DNA of 53,104 bases from Peptostreptococcaceae bacterium (GTDB taxonomy: Bacteria; Bacillota; Clostridia; Peptostreptococcales; Anaerovoracaceae): assembly GCA_016650175.1 (NCBI GenBank), contig JAENWG010000007.1, positions 1 through 53,104 of the forward strand, given 5' to 3'. The notes under the pieces are model-generated. The model saw only the letters and a program-made list of their open reading frames with translations. It was not told the DNA's origin and made no database searches. How positions within the stretch are numbered: position 1 is the stretch's first letter; each line of letters starts with the position of its first letter. Shown here piece by piece: positions 27,400 to 35,323 of the stretch. Position numbers and translations under genes: made by a program.

Positions 27400-28185
27400 T
27401 TAGCCGATTATGAATATTGTATAGTAATAAATAATTGGCGCCATAAATATAACGCTATCAAATCTATCCATAATTCCGCCGTGCCCAGGTATTAAATTAC
27501 CATAATCCTTAACATCCATCTTACGTTTTAACGCTGATGCAGTAAGATCTCCAAACTGAGAACATATTCCTCCGATTAGGCCAATTATTATACAGTGAAT
27601 TAATAGTCTTGGAACTACAAAATATCCAAAAATACCACTAAATATTATACTTCCAATAGCTCCGCCTATTGCACCTTCTATCGTTTTTTTAGGACTTAAA
27701 TTTGGAGCAAGTTTATGCTTACCAAATAGATATCCCGAAAAATATGCAAATATATCTGTACAAAAAGCAGTTATTATTACTAGCCAAGCCAGTATCGAGT
27801 ATTCACCTAAATTATCAATTAGTATTAAATGATATAGGAAAAATATTACGTAGATTATGCCAAGCACTGTAGCCATTCCGTCCGAAACTCCTCTGTGCAC
27901 AACATCCATACCATAAATTAAACCTGCCATAACTACTAACACCAACCACAGAACTATTAAATTCATATTGCTCGGCATAAACATTTGAATTGCATATAAA
28001 GCTATTAGCGCAACGTAAGCAATATTATATGATGGTTTAATTCCTGCATTAGTAAATCCATTATAGAATTCTCTAATAGCTATAAGGGATAAAACAAATC
28101 CTGCTGCCAATAAAACATAACCACCAAAATATATGATTAATATTAGTGGAACCATTATAAGCCCCGATAATACTCTAGTCTTCAT
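27400..28185 (-). CDS. cdsA: Phosphatidate cytidylyltransferase
   Basis: CdsA makes CDP-diacylglycerol, the entry point for phospholipid synthesis. The protein has about eight membrane segments and the C-terminal family signature SALKRKMDVKDYGNLIPGHGG followed by DRFDS. The 261-residue length is typical. It sits 3 bp after uppS and 11 bp before dxr. Confidence 0.95.
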   Translation of the reverse strand: MKTRVLSGLIMVPLILIIYFGGYVLLAAGFVLSLIAIREFYNGFTNAGIKPSYNIAYVALIALYAIQMFMPSNMNLIVLWLVLVVMAGLIYGMDVVHRGVSDGMATVLGIIYVIFFLYHLILIDNLGEYSILAWLVIITAFCTDIFAYFSGYLFGKHKLAPNLSPKKTIEGAIGGAIGSIIFSGIFGYFVVPRLLIHCIIIGLIGGICSQFGDLTASALKRKMDVKDYGNLIPGHGGIMDRFDSVIFMAPIIYYYTIFIIG

Positions 28186-28188
28186 AAT

Positions 28189-28893
28189 TTAACTTCTGCC
28201 TCCGTATCTTCTATTTCTGCTTTGATATATATTTATAAGCCTAACGAACTCTTCTTTATCCATATCAGGCCAAAGTACATCTGTAAAAACAAACTCACTG
28301 TATGCGCATTGCCATAACAGGAAATTGGAAATTCTTTCTTCTCCACTTGTCCTAATTAATAAATCAGGATCCGGTATATTTCCAAGTTCATCTCCAGTAT
28401 AAAGGCTATTAGCAATATCTTCTTCTGTTATTTCTGATTTACCATTAGCAATTAAGTTATTAACTCCTCTTACGATTTCAGCTCTTCCTCCGTAATTAAT
28501 GGCTATATTAAATATTAACCCATCATTATCTTTGGTAGAGTCTATAAGATCTTGAAGCTTATTTCTTGCACTTTTAGGTAACAAGGAATAATCACCAATT
28601 GAGTTTACCTTAACATTGTTATCGTTAAGTTCTTTTAGCTCACTATTTACATATTTTATCAGCAAATTAAAAATACCGCCCACTTCTTCTGAGCTTCTTT
28701 TCCAGTTCTCAGTAGAGAACGCATATACTGTAAGATATTTTATTCCAATTTGAGAGGATGCTATTACGATTTTTTTCATCGCTTGCATACCTGCATTATG
28801 ACCCATTACTCTTGGTATGTTTTTCTTTTTTGCCCACCTACCGTTGCCATCCATAATCACGGCAACGTGTTTTGGCATATTATTATCTACCAT
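28189..28893 (-). CDS. uppS: Undecaprenyl diphosphate synthase (cis-prenyltransferase)
   Basis: UppS extends farnesyl diphosphate with IPP to make the C55 carrier for peptidoglycan. The signature MDGNGRWAKKK near residue 14 holds the catalytic Asp; YLTVYAFSTENWKRS and the C-terminal DLLIRTSGEERISNFLLWQCAYSE motif are intact. The length of 234 is normal. AAGGTGG precedes the ATG. Confidence 0.97.
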   Translation of the reverse strand: MVDNNMPKHVAVIMDGNGRWAKKKNIPRVMGHNAGMQAMKKIVIASSQIGIKYLTVYAFSTENWKRSSEEVGGIFNLLIKYVNSELKELNDNNVKVNSIGDYSLLPKSARNKLQDLIDSTKDNDGLIFNIAINYGGRAEIVRGVNNLIANGKSEITEEDIANSLYTGDELGNIPDPDLLIRTSGEERISNFLLWQCAYSEFVFTDVLWPDMDKEEFVRLINIYQSRNRRYGGRS

Positions 28894-28911
28894 ATAACCA
28901 CCTTACGTAAA

Positions 28912-28935
28912 TAACGTGGCTTTTACGCCACGTTA
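28912..28935 (-). terminator. Hairpin between frr and uppS
   Basis: A 9-bp stem TAACGTGGC/GCCACGTTA with a 6-base loop. The following minus-strand sequence TTTACG is a poor T-run, so this is at most a partial terminator in a gene string that otherwise runs to polC. Confidence 0.45.
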
Positions 28936-28944
28936 GTTATTATT

Positions 28945-29499
28945 TTATACTTCCATAATTTCTTTATCTTTACTTTCAATAATACTGTCAATCTCTTTAC
29001 CAGCATGATCTATAGCTTTCTGATTATTTTCTAGACCGTCTTTTAATTCATCTTCAGTAATTTCATTGCTTTTCTCTTGTTTTTTCAGTTTATCATTTTC
29101 TTCACGACGAATATTTCTAACAGCCACTTTGCATTCTTCGCCAAGTTTTTTTACATCTTTAAGTAATTCTTTTCTTCGTTCTTCAGTAACAACAGGAATA
29201 CTTAGTCTTATGCATTTACCATCATTGTTCGGATTGATTCCTAGATTTGCTACATTTATAGCCTTCTCAATGTTTTCCATTGCACTAGTATCAAAAGGAA
29301 CTATCATAAGCGTTCTTGGATCCGGTACAGATACATTAGCTAAACTTTTAAGTGGTGTCATACAACCATAATAATCCACACTGATTTTGTCTAATATAGC
29401 AGGATTCGCTCTACCTGCCCTTACTGCATTTAAATCTTCTTTAAGCACATGTAAGCTTTTTTCAATTCTATCTTCTAAACCTAAACTTGAATGACTCAT
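28945..29499 (-). CDS. frr: Ribosome recycling factor
   Basis: RRF splits post-termination ribosomes together with EF-G. The 184-residue helical protein has the N-terminal LKEDLNAVRAGRANPAILDKI and the TEERRKELLKDVKKLGEECKVAVRNIRRE segment that define the family. GGAGG precedes the ATG. pyrH-frr adjacency is conserved in bacteria. Confidence 0.97.
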   Translation of the reverse strand: MSHSSLGLEDRIEKSLHVLKEDLNAVRAGRANPAILDKISVDYYGCMTPLKSLANVSVPDPRTLMIVPFDTSAMENIEKAINVANLGINPNNDGKCIRLSIPVVTEERRKELLKDVKKLGEECKVAVRNIRREENDKLKKQEKSNEITEDELKDGLENNQKAIDHAGKEIDSIIESKDKEIMEV

Positions 29500-29512
29500 A
29501 ACATACCTCCAT

Positions 29513-30217
29513 TTATTTAATCAACGTTCCTATTTTTTCACCATTTATTGCTTTCATTAAATTACCTTCTTCGGCAATGGCAAATACATGTATTTTTATA
29601 TTATTATCTTTACACAGTGTAGCTGCTGTTAAATCCATTACCTTTAAATCTTTTTCTATTACATCCATGAACTTTAGTTCATCGAATTTAATTGCCTTAG
29701 GATTTGTTTCTGGATCGTCTGAATAAACAGCGTCTACATTTTTAGCAAGAAGTATTATTTCTGCTTCTATTTCTGCTGCTCTAAGTGCTGCCGCAGTATC
29801 TGTAGAAAAGAACGGACTACCTGTCCCTGCACCGAATATTACTACTTTTCCTTTTTCTAAATGGCTAATTGATCTTCTTCTTGCATACGGTTCAGCAATC
29901 TCTTTCATTTCGATAGCTGTTACTACTACTGCCTGGCAGTCTATAGATAATAGTGCATCTTGAAGTGCCATAGAATTCATAACTGTTGCTAACATTCCCA
30001 TATAATCAGCTGTTGCCCTATCCATGAAGTTGCTTGTTCTACCTCTCCAAAAATTGCCACCACCAACTACAATACCTACTTGAACTCCCAAGTCATTTAT
30101 AGCTTTTATCTGATTTGCGATTATCTGAGTAGTTTCAGGATCTATACCAAATTTACTTTTACCGGCCAGTGCTTCTCCACTTATTTTAATCAGAACTCTT
30201 TTGTACATTACTGCCAT
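29513..30217 (-). CDS. pyrH: Uridylate kinase
   Basis: PyrH phosphorylates UMP to UDP; it belongs to the amino-acid-kinase family. Motifs: [16 protein letters not shown] at the N-terminus, [10 protein letters not shown], and [20 protein letters not shown]. The 234-residue length is typical. It lies between sppA and frr in the minus-strand run. Confidence 0.97.
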   Translation of the reverse strand: MAVMYKRVLIKISGEALAGKSKFGIDPETTQIIANQIKAINDLGVQVGIVVGGGNFWRGRTSNFMDRATADYMGMLATVMNSMALQDALLSIDCQAVVVTAIEMKEIAEPYARRRSISHLEKGKVVIFGAGTGSPFFSTDTAAALRAAEIEAEIILLAKNVDAVYSDDPETNPKAIKFDELKFMDVIEKDLKVMDLTAATLCKDNNIKIHVFAIAEEGNLMKAINGEKIGTLIK

Positions 30218-30236
30218 TTAACCACTTCCTTTATGC

Positions 30237-31292
30237 TTATTTTATTACGTTTGACATGTATGTAACCGTAAAACTTTCACTGTTACCAACCACATCCATT
30301 ATCTCCTTATATTCACTGGCTAAGCTCGTGCTATTAAATAGCGCACTGCCAGTTAAAAAACTAAATATGTCTGTTTCCTCTTCAGGAAATAGATATTTGA
30401 CATCACATGTTTCCAAGGAGTTGTCGGATTTCATCATGTTTATAGCATACTCATAATCTCCGATTTCATCTATTAGACCATTTTCCAAAGCTTGCTTCGC
30501 AGTATATATTCTACCGTCAGCTAGGACTTTTACTTGATCAACAGTCATATTTCTTCCATCAGCTACTATTCCTACAAACTGTTCATAGGCTTCGTCTACT
30601 AAGCCTTGAAATATATCTTCTTGTTCTTCAGTCATCTCTTCATAATAACTTCCCATATTTTTGTTATCACCAGATGTAATAGTTTCTGTTTTAATTCCTA
30701 TGTTCTTAAGGAGCTCAGTAGCATCATATATGGTACCTATCTTAACACCTATTGAACCAGTCCAACAATTTCTGTTAGCAATAATTTTATCAGCCGGCGC
30801 TGAGATATAATATCCACCAGATGCAGCCATGGAGCCCATAGCAGAATAAACAGGTCTACCTGTTTCCTTATATTCCAGTATCTTTAAATATAGTTCATCA
30901 CTCGTATATACACTTCCACCAGGTGAATTTACCTGAATTATTAAGCCCTTATTGTCGTTATCGTCAATTATATCGTCAATAGCATCCATAGTAAACTGAT
31001 GGTTATATGTTTCGGTTTCTAAAATAGAACTAGAACTGTCTGCTATAGTGCCTTCAACACTAATTACTGCAATATAGTCGTCGCTAAAGTCTATACTACT
31101 GTCAGTTTGACTTACTCCACCCATAATATTATTTATAGTTCTGTTACACGAAACTCCTAAGAGTACTACAGCTACAACAACCACTAAGAATATAATCAGG
31201 CCTTTGCTTATTTTTCTTTTGCCCTTATTTTCTTTCTGCGCTACTTTATAATCATCGTAACTCATATTCTCTTTGTCTTGGTTTTCATTCAT
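30237..31292 (-). CDS. sppA: Signal peptide peptidase SppA (short form)
   Basis: This membrane-bound serine protease degrades cleaved signal peptides. A Lys-rich cytoplasmic tail precedes one membrane helix (about residues 30-48). The Ser/Lys dyad is visible as the Ser in GSMAASGGYYIS and the Lys in GDNKNMGSYYEE. The substrate-groove motif is QVNSPGGSVYTSDELY. At 351 residues it is the single-domain Gram-positive type. It starts 8 bp after thrS. Confidence 0.93.
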   Translation of the reverse strand: MNENQDKENMSYDDYKVAQKENKGKRKISKGLIIFLVVVVAVVLLGVSCNRTINNIMGGVSQTDSSIDFSDDYIAVISVEGTIADSSSSILETETYNHQFTMDAIDDIIDDNDNKGLIIQVNSPGGSVYTSDELYLKILEYKETGRPVYSAMGSMAASGGYYISAPADKIIANRNCWTGSIGVKIGTIYDATELLKNIGIKTETITSGDNKNMGSYYEEMTEEQEDIFQGLVDEAYEQFVGIVADGRNMTVDQVKVLADGRIYTAKQALENGLIDEIGDYEYAINMMKSDNSLETCDVKYLFPEEETDIFSFLTGSALFNSTSLASEYKEIMDVVGNSESFTVTYMSNVIK

Positions 31293-31300
31293 ATTTACTC

Positions 31301-33046
31301 CTATATAGCCTTAGTTTTGATTTCTTCAACTAGTTTAGATATGAACTCATCAACTTGCAAAGTTCCTATATCACCAACTTTATTGGATCTAACTGAAAGA
31401 GTATTATCTTCTTCTTCTCTTTCCCCTATAACACAAATATATGAAATTCTCTGATTTCTAGCTTCACGTAATTTATATCCGATTTTTTCATTTCTTACAT
31501 CAACTTCTACTCTAAGTCCTGCATCTTCACACTTTTTCTTAACTTCATATGCATAATCTGAAAGTGCTTCAGTAACAGTTAACAGTTTAACCTGAACTGG
31601 TGCAATCCAAAGCGGGAATTTACCAGCTGTATGTTCAATTAAAATTCCAATGAATCTTTCTATTGAACCAAATATTACTCTGTGAATCATAATCGGTCTA
31701 TGTTTTTCTCCATCAGAACCTATATAAGTTAAATCAAATCTCTGGGGCATCTGAAGGTCTAATTGAATAGTACCGCACTGCCATGTTCTTCCTAGTGAAT
31801 CTTCTAAATGAAAATCTAGCTTAGGACCGTAAAACGCTCCGTCTCCTTCATTTAGAGTATAATCTACACCTATCTCTTTCATAGCTTCGCTTAATGAGTT
31901 TTCAGCCATGTTCCATTCTTCATCTGTTCCCATTGAATCTTCAGGTCTTGTTGATAATTCTATAAAGTATTTAAATCCAAAAAGCTTATATAATTCATCG
32001 ATGAATTTAATTACTCCAATAATTTCATCTGTAACTTGTTCAGGAAGCATGAAAATATGTGCATCATCCTGAGTAAATGTTCTTACTCTCATAAGGCCAT
32101 GTAAAGCTCCTGACAGCTCATGTCTATGCACCTGACCCAGTTCACCTATTCTCATAGGAAAGTCTCTGTATGAATACATTTTCCTCTTGTAAGCAATCAT
32201 AGCACCTGGACAGTTCATAGGTTTAATAGCAAAATCTTCATCATCTATCTTTGTAAAGTACATATTGTCTTTATAGTGATCCCAATGACCTGACGTTCTC
32301 CAAAGCTGCTCATTCAAAATAAGCGGAGTTTTAATTTCTTCATATCCGTGTTTTTTATGTTCTTGTCTCCAAAAATTTTCAAGCTCATTTCTTATTACCA
32401 TTCCGTTAGGCATAAAAAAAGGGAATCCAGGGCCTACATCATTTAGCATGAATATATCCATTTCTTTGCCAATTTTTCTGTGGTCTCTCTTTTTAGCTTC
32501 TGCAATTTTATTAAGGTAAGCGTCTAGTTCCTCTTGCGTAGGAAAACAAGTTCCATAAATTCTTTGAAGCATTTTATTTTTTTCGTTTCCACGCCAGTAT
32601 GCTCCGGCTACGCTAGTTAGTTTAACAGCTTTAATTTGACCTGTTGATTCCATATGCGGACCAGCGCAAAGGTCAACAAAATCACCTTGTTGATAGAATG
32701 AAATGACAGCATCTTCAGGTAAATCCTGAATTAATTCCACTTTATATGGTTCGTCTTTTTCATCCATAAATTTTAACGCTTCTTCTCTTGGTAGCTCAAA
32801 TTTTTCAAGTTTTTGATTGGCTTTTATTAGTTTTTTCATTTCTTTCATTATTTTCATAAGGTCTTGGTCCGTAATCTTGTACTCAAGATCTATATCATAA
32901 TAAAATCCATCTTTAATAGAAGGTCCTATCGCAAGCTTAGCGTCTGGCCAAATATTTTTTATAGCCTGAGCTAGAATATGTGAAGTAGTGTGTCTGTAGT
33001 TACTCTTTATCTGTTCATCTTCGAAATTAATTTTTTCTTTAGCCAT
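31301..33046 (-). CDS. thrS: Threonyl-tRNA synthetase without the TGS domain
   Basis: This class II synthetase charges tRNA-Thr. The editing domain begins almost at once with HTTSHILAQAIKN (residues ~19-31), plus CAGPHMEST. The catalytic domain includes RNELENFWRQEHKK, NCPGAM (zinc Cys), RHELSGALHGLMRVRTFTQDDAHIF and the motif 3 HRVIFGSIERFIGILIEH. A C-terminal anticodon domain follows. At 581 residues it lacks the ~60-residue N-terminal TGS domain found in most bacterial ThrRSs (~640). GGGGTGA precedes the ATG. No T-box was found upstream. Confidence 0.95.
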   Translation of the reverse strand: MAKEKINFEDEQIKSNYRHTTSHILAQAIKNIWPDAKLAIGPSIKDGFYYDIDLEYKITDQDLMKIMKEMKKLIKANQKLEKFELPREEALKFMDEKDEPYKVELIQDLPEDAVISFYQQGDFVDLCAGPHMESTGQIKAVKLTSVAGAYWRGNEKNKMLQRIYGTCFPTQEELDAYLNKIAEAKKRDHRKIGKEMDIFMLNDVGPGFPFFMPNGMVIRNELENFWRQEHKKHGYEEIKTPLILNEQLWRTSGHWDHYKDNMYFTKIDDEDFAIKPMNCPGAMIAYKRKMYSYRDFPMRIGELGQVHRHELSGALHGLMRVRTFTQDDAHIFMLPEQVTDEIIGVIKFIDELYKLFGFKYFIELSTRPEDSMGTDEEWNMAENSLSEAMKEIGVDYTLNEGDGAFYGPKLDFHLEDSLGRTWQCGTIQLDLQMPQRFDLTYIGSDGEKHRPIMIHRVIFGSIERFIGILIEHTAGKFPLWIAPVQVKLLTVTEALSDYAYEVKKKCEDAGLRVEVDVRNEKIGYKLREARNQRISYICVIGEREEEDNTLSVRSNKVGDIGTLQVDEFISKLVEEIKTKAI

Positions 33047-33116
33047 AATTCACCCCTTTATTAGTTTATATATATAAGGTTAAAAAACCCATAGTTACAG
33101 CATTACTATCCTAGAA

Positions 33117-33145
33117 ATAATAACATATATTTACCATAATGTAAA
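33117..33145 (-). promoter_or_regulatory. Candidate promoter of the thrS-polC gene run
   Basis: On the minus strand, TTTACA (33140-33145), a 17-bp spacer and TATTAT (33117-33122), about 70 bp before the thrS start. A TTAAAAAACCC/GGGTTTTTTAA-type leader follows without a clear terminator. Confidence 0.6.
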
Positions 33146-33209
33146 CTATTTAAGCTGTTATATGCATGGATTTGTGGTAAAATATATAAAAAGAATTAAA
33201 GGAGTTAAT

Positions 33210-33776
33210 ATGTATAAAATAGCCTTAGCATCAAAATCACCAAGACGTATACAGCTACTTAATGATTACGGAATGCAAGCAACACCACTACCTGCAGACA
33301 TTGTAGAGAAGCATCCAATAAACTGTGATTATATAAGTACCGTTATGCATTTAGCTTTAAAAAAAGCTATGTATGTATATACACATGAAAACATTACAGG
33401 TTATGACCTCATAATCGGATCTGATACTATAGTTTATAACGATGAAATTTTAGAAAAGCCAAGCTCTAAAGACGACGCATACAAAATGATAAAATCTCTT
33501 GCTGGGCACGAGCATATAGTTGCTACAGGTATTGCTATAATCGATATAAACAATGGTAAGAAATACGTTAGTCACGTGGATACGCTTGTATACGTTAATG
33601 ATCTGACTGAGAATGAAATCAATGAATATATTAATACTGAAGAACCGTATGACAAAGCAGGTGCTTATGCTATACAAGGTATTTTCGGGAAACATATAGA
33701 AAAATATGAAGGTAGTTATACCAATGTAATGGGTCTTCCTATGGAAAAGCTACAAGAAATGTTAAAATCAATATAA
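33210..33776 (+). CDS. maf: Maf-family nucleoside triphosphate pyrophosphatase
   Basis: Maf proteins hydrolyse non-canonical or pyrimidine NTPs (dTTP/UTP type in this subgroup) to monophosphates and are linked to septum control. The N-terminal ASKSPRRIQLL motif, IIGSDTIV with the catalytic Asp, KPSSKDDAYKMIKSLAG and the C-terminal GSYTNVMGLPMEKL are present. The ATG at 33210 has AAGGAG five bases upstream; an upstream in-frame ATG at 33162 has no ribosome site and no homology. Its stop codon lies inside the target duplication of the adjoining IS element. Confidence 0.94.
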   Translation: MYKIALASKSPRRIQLLNDYGMQATPLPADIVEKHPINCDYISTVMHLALKKAMYVYTHENITGYDLIIGSDTIVYNDEILEKPSSKDDAYKMIKSLAGHEHIVATGIAIIDINNGKKYVSHVDTLVYVNDLTENEINEYINTEEPYDKAGAYAIQGIFGKHIEKYEGSYTNVMGLPMEKLQEMLKSI

Positions 33777-33778
33777 TT
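33771..33778. repeat. Target-site duplication, left (ATATAATT)
   Basis: An 8-bp ATATAATT directly abuts the left IS end and is repeated exactly at 35271-35278. Eight bp is the usual duplication size for ISL3-family insertions. It includes the maf stop codon. Confidence 0.85.
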
Positions 33779-33807
33779 GGTTCTATAATAAATGTTGGGG
33801 TAACCAG
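33779..33807 (+). repeat. ISL3 left terminal inverted repeat
   Basis: The sequence starts GGTTCTATAATAAATGTTGG and ends GGTAACCA. It pairs with the right repeat at 35242-35270. The first ~82 bp of this end are duplicated at 34743-34824. Confidence 0.85.
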
Positions 33808-33913
33808 TAAATGGTTATTTCAACATTTTTAAGTTTTTGCAAAAAAAGAATGAGCATATGTCCCACCTTTGATATAATCGAATTACTAAAAACAACAACG
33901 AAAGGATAGTAAT

Positions 33914-34222
33914 ATACTCAATACAAATCATACCAAAGAATCAATTGGTTTAGAAAATGTATTAGTAACAAATTTAGAAAATTTCAGTGAAGAAATTCAC
34001 ATATCATTAGAAATGCCTAGAAAGGAACATGCTTGTCCAAATTGTGGGGTTATGACAAATTGTGTTCATGATTACATAAATCAAAGGATTAAAGATATAC
34101 CTACTAGGCATAAAAAAACATATCTTTATCTACGCAAGAGAATATATAAGTGCCCATTATGTGGGCAAATATTTATTGAAGATATTCCGTTTCTACCTAA
34201 GTACCATCATTCTACTAGGAGG
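33914..34222 (+). pseudogene. ISL3-family transposase, N-terminal fragment
   Basis: The reading frame encodes the N-terminal zinc-ribbon region of ISL3 transposases: LGLENVLVTNLENF-like start, CPNCGVMT, IKDIPTRHKKTYLYLRKR and CPLCGQIF. An AAAGGA ribosome site at 33901-33906 is followed seven bases later by ATA (33914-33916) where an ATG is expected, so the start codon appears mutated. An internal ATG at 34013 would give an 83-residue product. The homology stops near RRL (about 34222), where IS30-type sequence begins. Confidence 0.8.
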
Positions 34223-34374
34223 TTAATAGCAAAAGGCAAAGCAGTTTCAGACCATAGTGCTTAAGCCATAGCGTTTATTGAAGACTGGTGCAATACACAC
34301 CTCAAAAAACACTTGGATATAGAACCCCAGAAGAACTGTTCGAGAAACAACTTGATCCTATATATTCAACATAA
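34223..34374 (+). pseudogene. IS30-family transposase, C-terminal remnant
   Basis: The frame continues as AKGKAVSDHSA, stop (TAA, 34262-34264), then AIAFIEDWCNT. A frameshift leads to the frame at 34291-34374, encoding QKTLGYRTPEELFEKQLDPI and a stop. WCNT...LGYRTPEELFE...IY is the typical C-terminus of IS30-family transposases. One nonsense codon and one frameshift show it is dead. It is joined directly to the truncated ISL3 gene. The following 34375-34430 may be the IS30 right end. Confidence 0.7.
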
Positions 34375-34415
34375 GGTCAAGGAAACATTTTAACGAAGAC
34401 TAGTTCAAATTGCTA

Positions 34416-34443
34416 TTGAAATTCAGGAATTAAATGTTATAAT
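34416..34443 (+). promoter_or_regulatory. Candidate csbD promoter, -35 in IS30-end sequence
   Basis: TTGAAA (34416-34421), a 16-bp spacer and TATAAT (34438-34443), about 44 bp before csbD. The -35 lies in what looks like the right end of the IS30 remnant. Confidence 0.5.
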
Positions 34444-34486
34444 TAGACTAAGTTAAAACACTGGATTTACTAAGGAGGTATTAACG

Positions 34487-34735
34487 ATGAACAAAGATAT
34501 TATGGAAGGCAAGTGGGAACAAGTAAAAGGCGAAGTTCAGAAAAAATGGGGTAAGCTAACCGATGACGATCTTGATGTTATTAAGGGTGATGCAAAAAAA
34601 TTGGCCGGAAAGCTTCAAGAAAAATATGGAATGACAAAAGAAGAAGCAGAAAAAGCAGTAGAAGATGTTGGTCAACAGGACCATGATATGATTACAGGAG
34701 AAAAAATTTCAAAGTACAAAAGGAATTACGATTAA
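34487..34735 (+). CDS. csbD: CsbD-family stress protein
   Basis: The 82-residue hydrophilic, helical protein matches the CsbD family pattern: a start MEGKWEQVKGEVQKKWGKLTDDD, then IKGDAKKLAGKLQEKYG and a short acidic end. CsbD proteins are general-stress-induced in Bacillus; their molecular role is unknown. An AAGGAGG ribosome site precedes the ATG. It is the only intact gene inside the ISL3-bounded element, so it may be cargo. The C-terminal KISKYKRNYD extension is longer than the core family. Confidence 0.85.
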   Translation: MNKDIMEGKWEQVKGEVQKKWGKLTDDDLDVIKGDAKKLAGKLQEKYGMTKEEAEKAVEDVGQQDHDMITGEKISKYKRNYD

Positions 34736-34742
34736 AAATAAC

Positions 34743-34824
34743 GGTTCTATAATAAATGTTGGCGTAACCGGTAAATGGTTGCTCCAGCATTTTTAAGTTT
34801 TTGCAAAAAAAGAATGAGCAGATG
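34743..34824 (+). repeat. Second copy of the ISL3 left end
   Basis: This 82-bp stretch matches 33779-33860 at about 90% (GGTTCTATAATAAATGTTGG at both). It is fused directly to the transposase C-terminal fragment, so it marks a second, internally deleted ISL3 copy in the same orientation. Confidence 0.85.
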
Positions 34825-35117
34825 CTTACTATTTGCTACAGAGCTTTAGAGATATTTTTAAATGCGAAGATCGTAGTGAAGCTAAAAAAGAATTAAGTAA
34901 CTGGATGCTTAAAGTGGAAGCTTTAGATATGCCAGAATTTAGAGCATGCGTTAATGCTATGGACAATTGGAAAACAGAGATACTTAATATGTTTGAATAT
35001 GGTTTTAGCAATGGATGCACTGAAGGCTGCAATAACAAAACAAAGGTATTAAAACGAATATCTTATGGCTGTCCTAACTTTGAAAGATTTAGAACTAGGC
35101 GACTAATTCTGAATTAG
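34824..35117 (+). pseudogene. ISL3-family transposase, C-terminal fragment
   Basis: The open frame from 34824 encodes AYYLLQSFRDIFKCEDRSEA, then YGFSNGCTEGCNNKTKVLKR and YGCPNFERFRTRRLIL, the conserved end of the ISL3 DDE domain (normally GxxEGxNNxxKxxKRxxxG). The catalytic acidic residues of the missing middle part are absent. There is no start codon near the fusion point, so this is a remnant. Confidence 0.85.
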
Positions 35118-35185
35118 GTTAAATCTAATATGAACTTGTTTTGTGATGTAATGAATTACGTTTTAAATATAGGTGCGCATAAAAA

Positions 35186-35216
35186 GAGCTTGGGCACTTT
35201 AAATCAGCCCAAGCTC
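35186..35216 (-). terminator. Hairpin terminator within the ISL3 3' end
   Basis: A 10-bp stem GAGCTTGGGC/GCCCAAGCTC has a T5 run on the minus strand, so it would stop transcription entering the element from the etfA side. The 35118-35241 stretch holds nothing else I recognise. Confidence 0.6.
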
Positions 35217-35241
35217 AATAGCTCGATTATCAATTTTTTGA

Positions 35242-35270
35242 TTGGTTACCCCAATATTTGACACAGAACC
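35242..35270 (-). repeat. ISL3 right terminal inverted repeat
   Basis: Read on the minus strand it starts GGTTCTGTGTCAAATATTGG and ends GGTAACCA, matching the left repeat in about 24 of 29 positions. Confidence 0.85.
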
Positions 35271-35278
35271 ATATAATT
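35271..35278. repeat. Target-site duplication, right (ATATAATT)
   Basis: Exact 8-bp copy of 33771-33778, directly abutting the right IS end. Confidence 0.85.
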
Positions 35279-35280
35279 TA

Positions 35281-35306
35281 AAAGCCGGAGCAAATGCTCC
35301 GGCTTT
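35281..35306. terminator. Terminator of etfA, ancestrally shared with maf
   Basis: An 11-bp stem AAAGCCGGAGC/GCTCCGGCTTT with a 4-base loop lies directly after the etfA stop on the minus strand. If the IS element is removed at its target duplication, this hairpin lies a few bases after the maf stop codon, so it was probably a shared bidirectional terminator. Confidence 0.85.
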
Positions 35307-35323
35307 AATAATTATATTATTAA

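Larger units (their letters stand above)
33779..35270 (+). mobile_element. ISL3-bounded degenerate element carrying csbD
   Basis: The 1492-bp element is bounded by terminal inverted repeats (33779-33807 and 35242-35270; GGTTCT...TTGGGGTAACCA, about 24 of 29 matching) and flanked by perfect 8-bp duplications. Inside, in order: an ISL3 left end with the transposase N-terminal fragment, an IS30-type transposase C-terminal fragment, an intact csbD gene, a second copy of the ISL3 left end (34743-34824), the ISL3 transposase C-terminal fragment and the right end. No intact transposase remains, so any movement would need one supplied in trans. Confidence 0.85.

Noticed and set aside
33047-33161. T-box leader for thrS
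   Set aside because: No GGGTGGTACCGCGG-type element, specifier loop or pre-start terminator is visible; only a promoter candidate.
33162-33209. N-terminal extension of maf
   Set aside because: The family starts at MYKIALASKSPRR, and AAGGAG stands just before that ATG.
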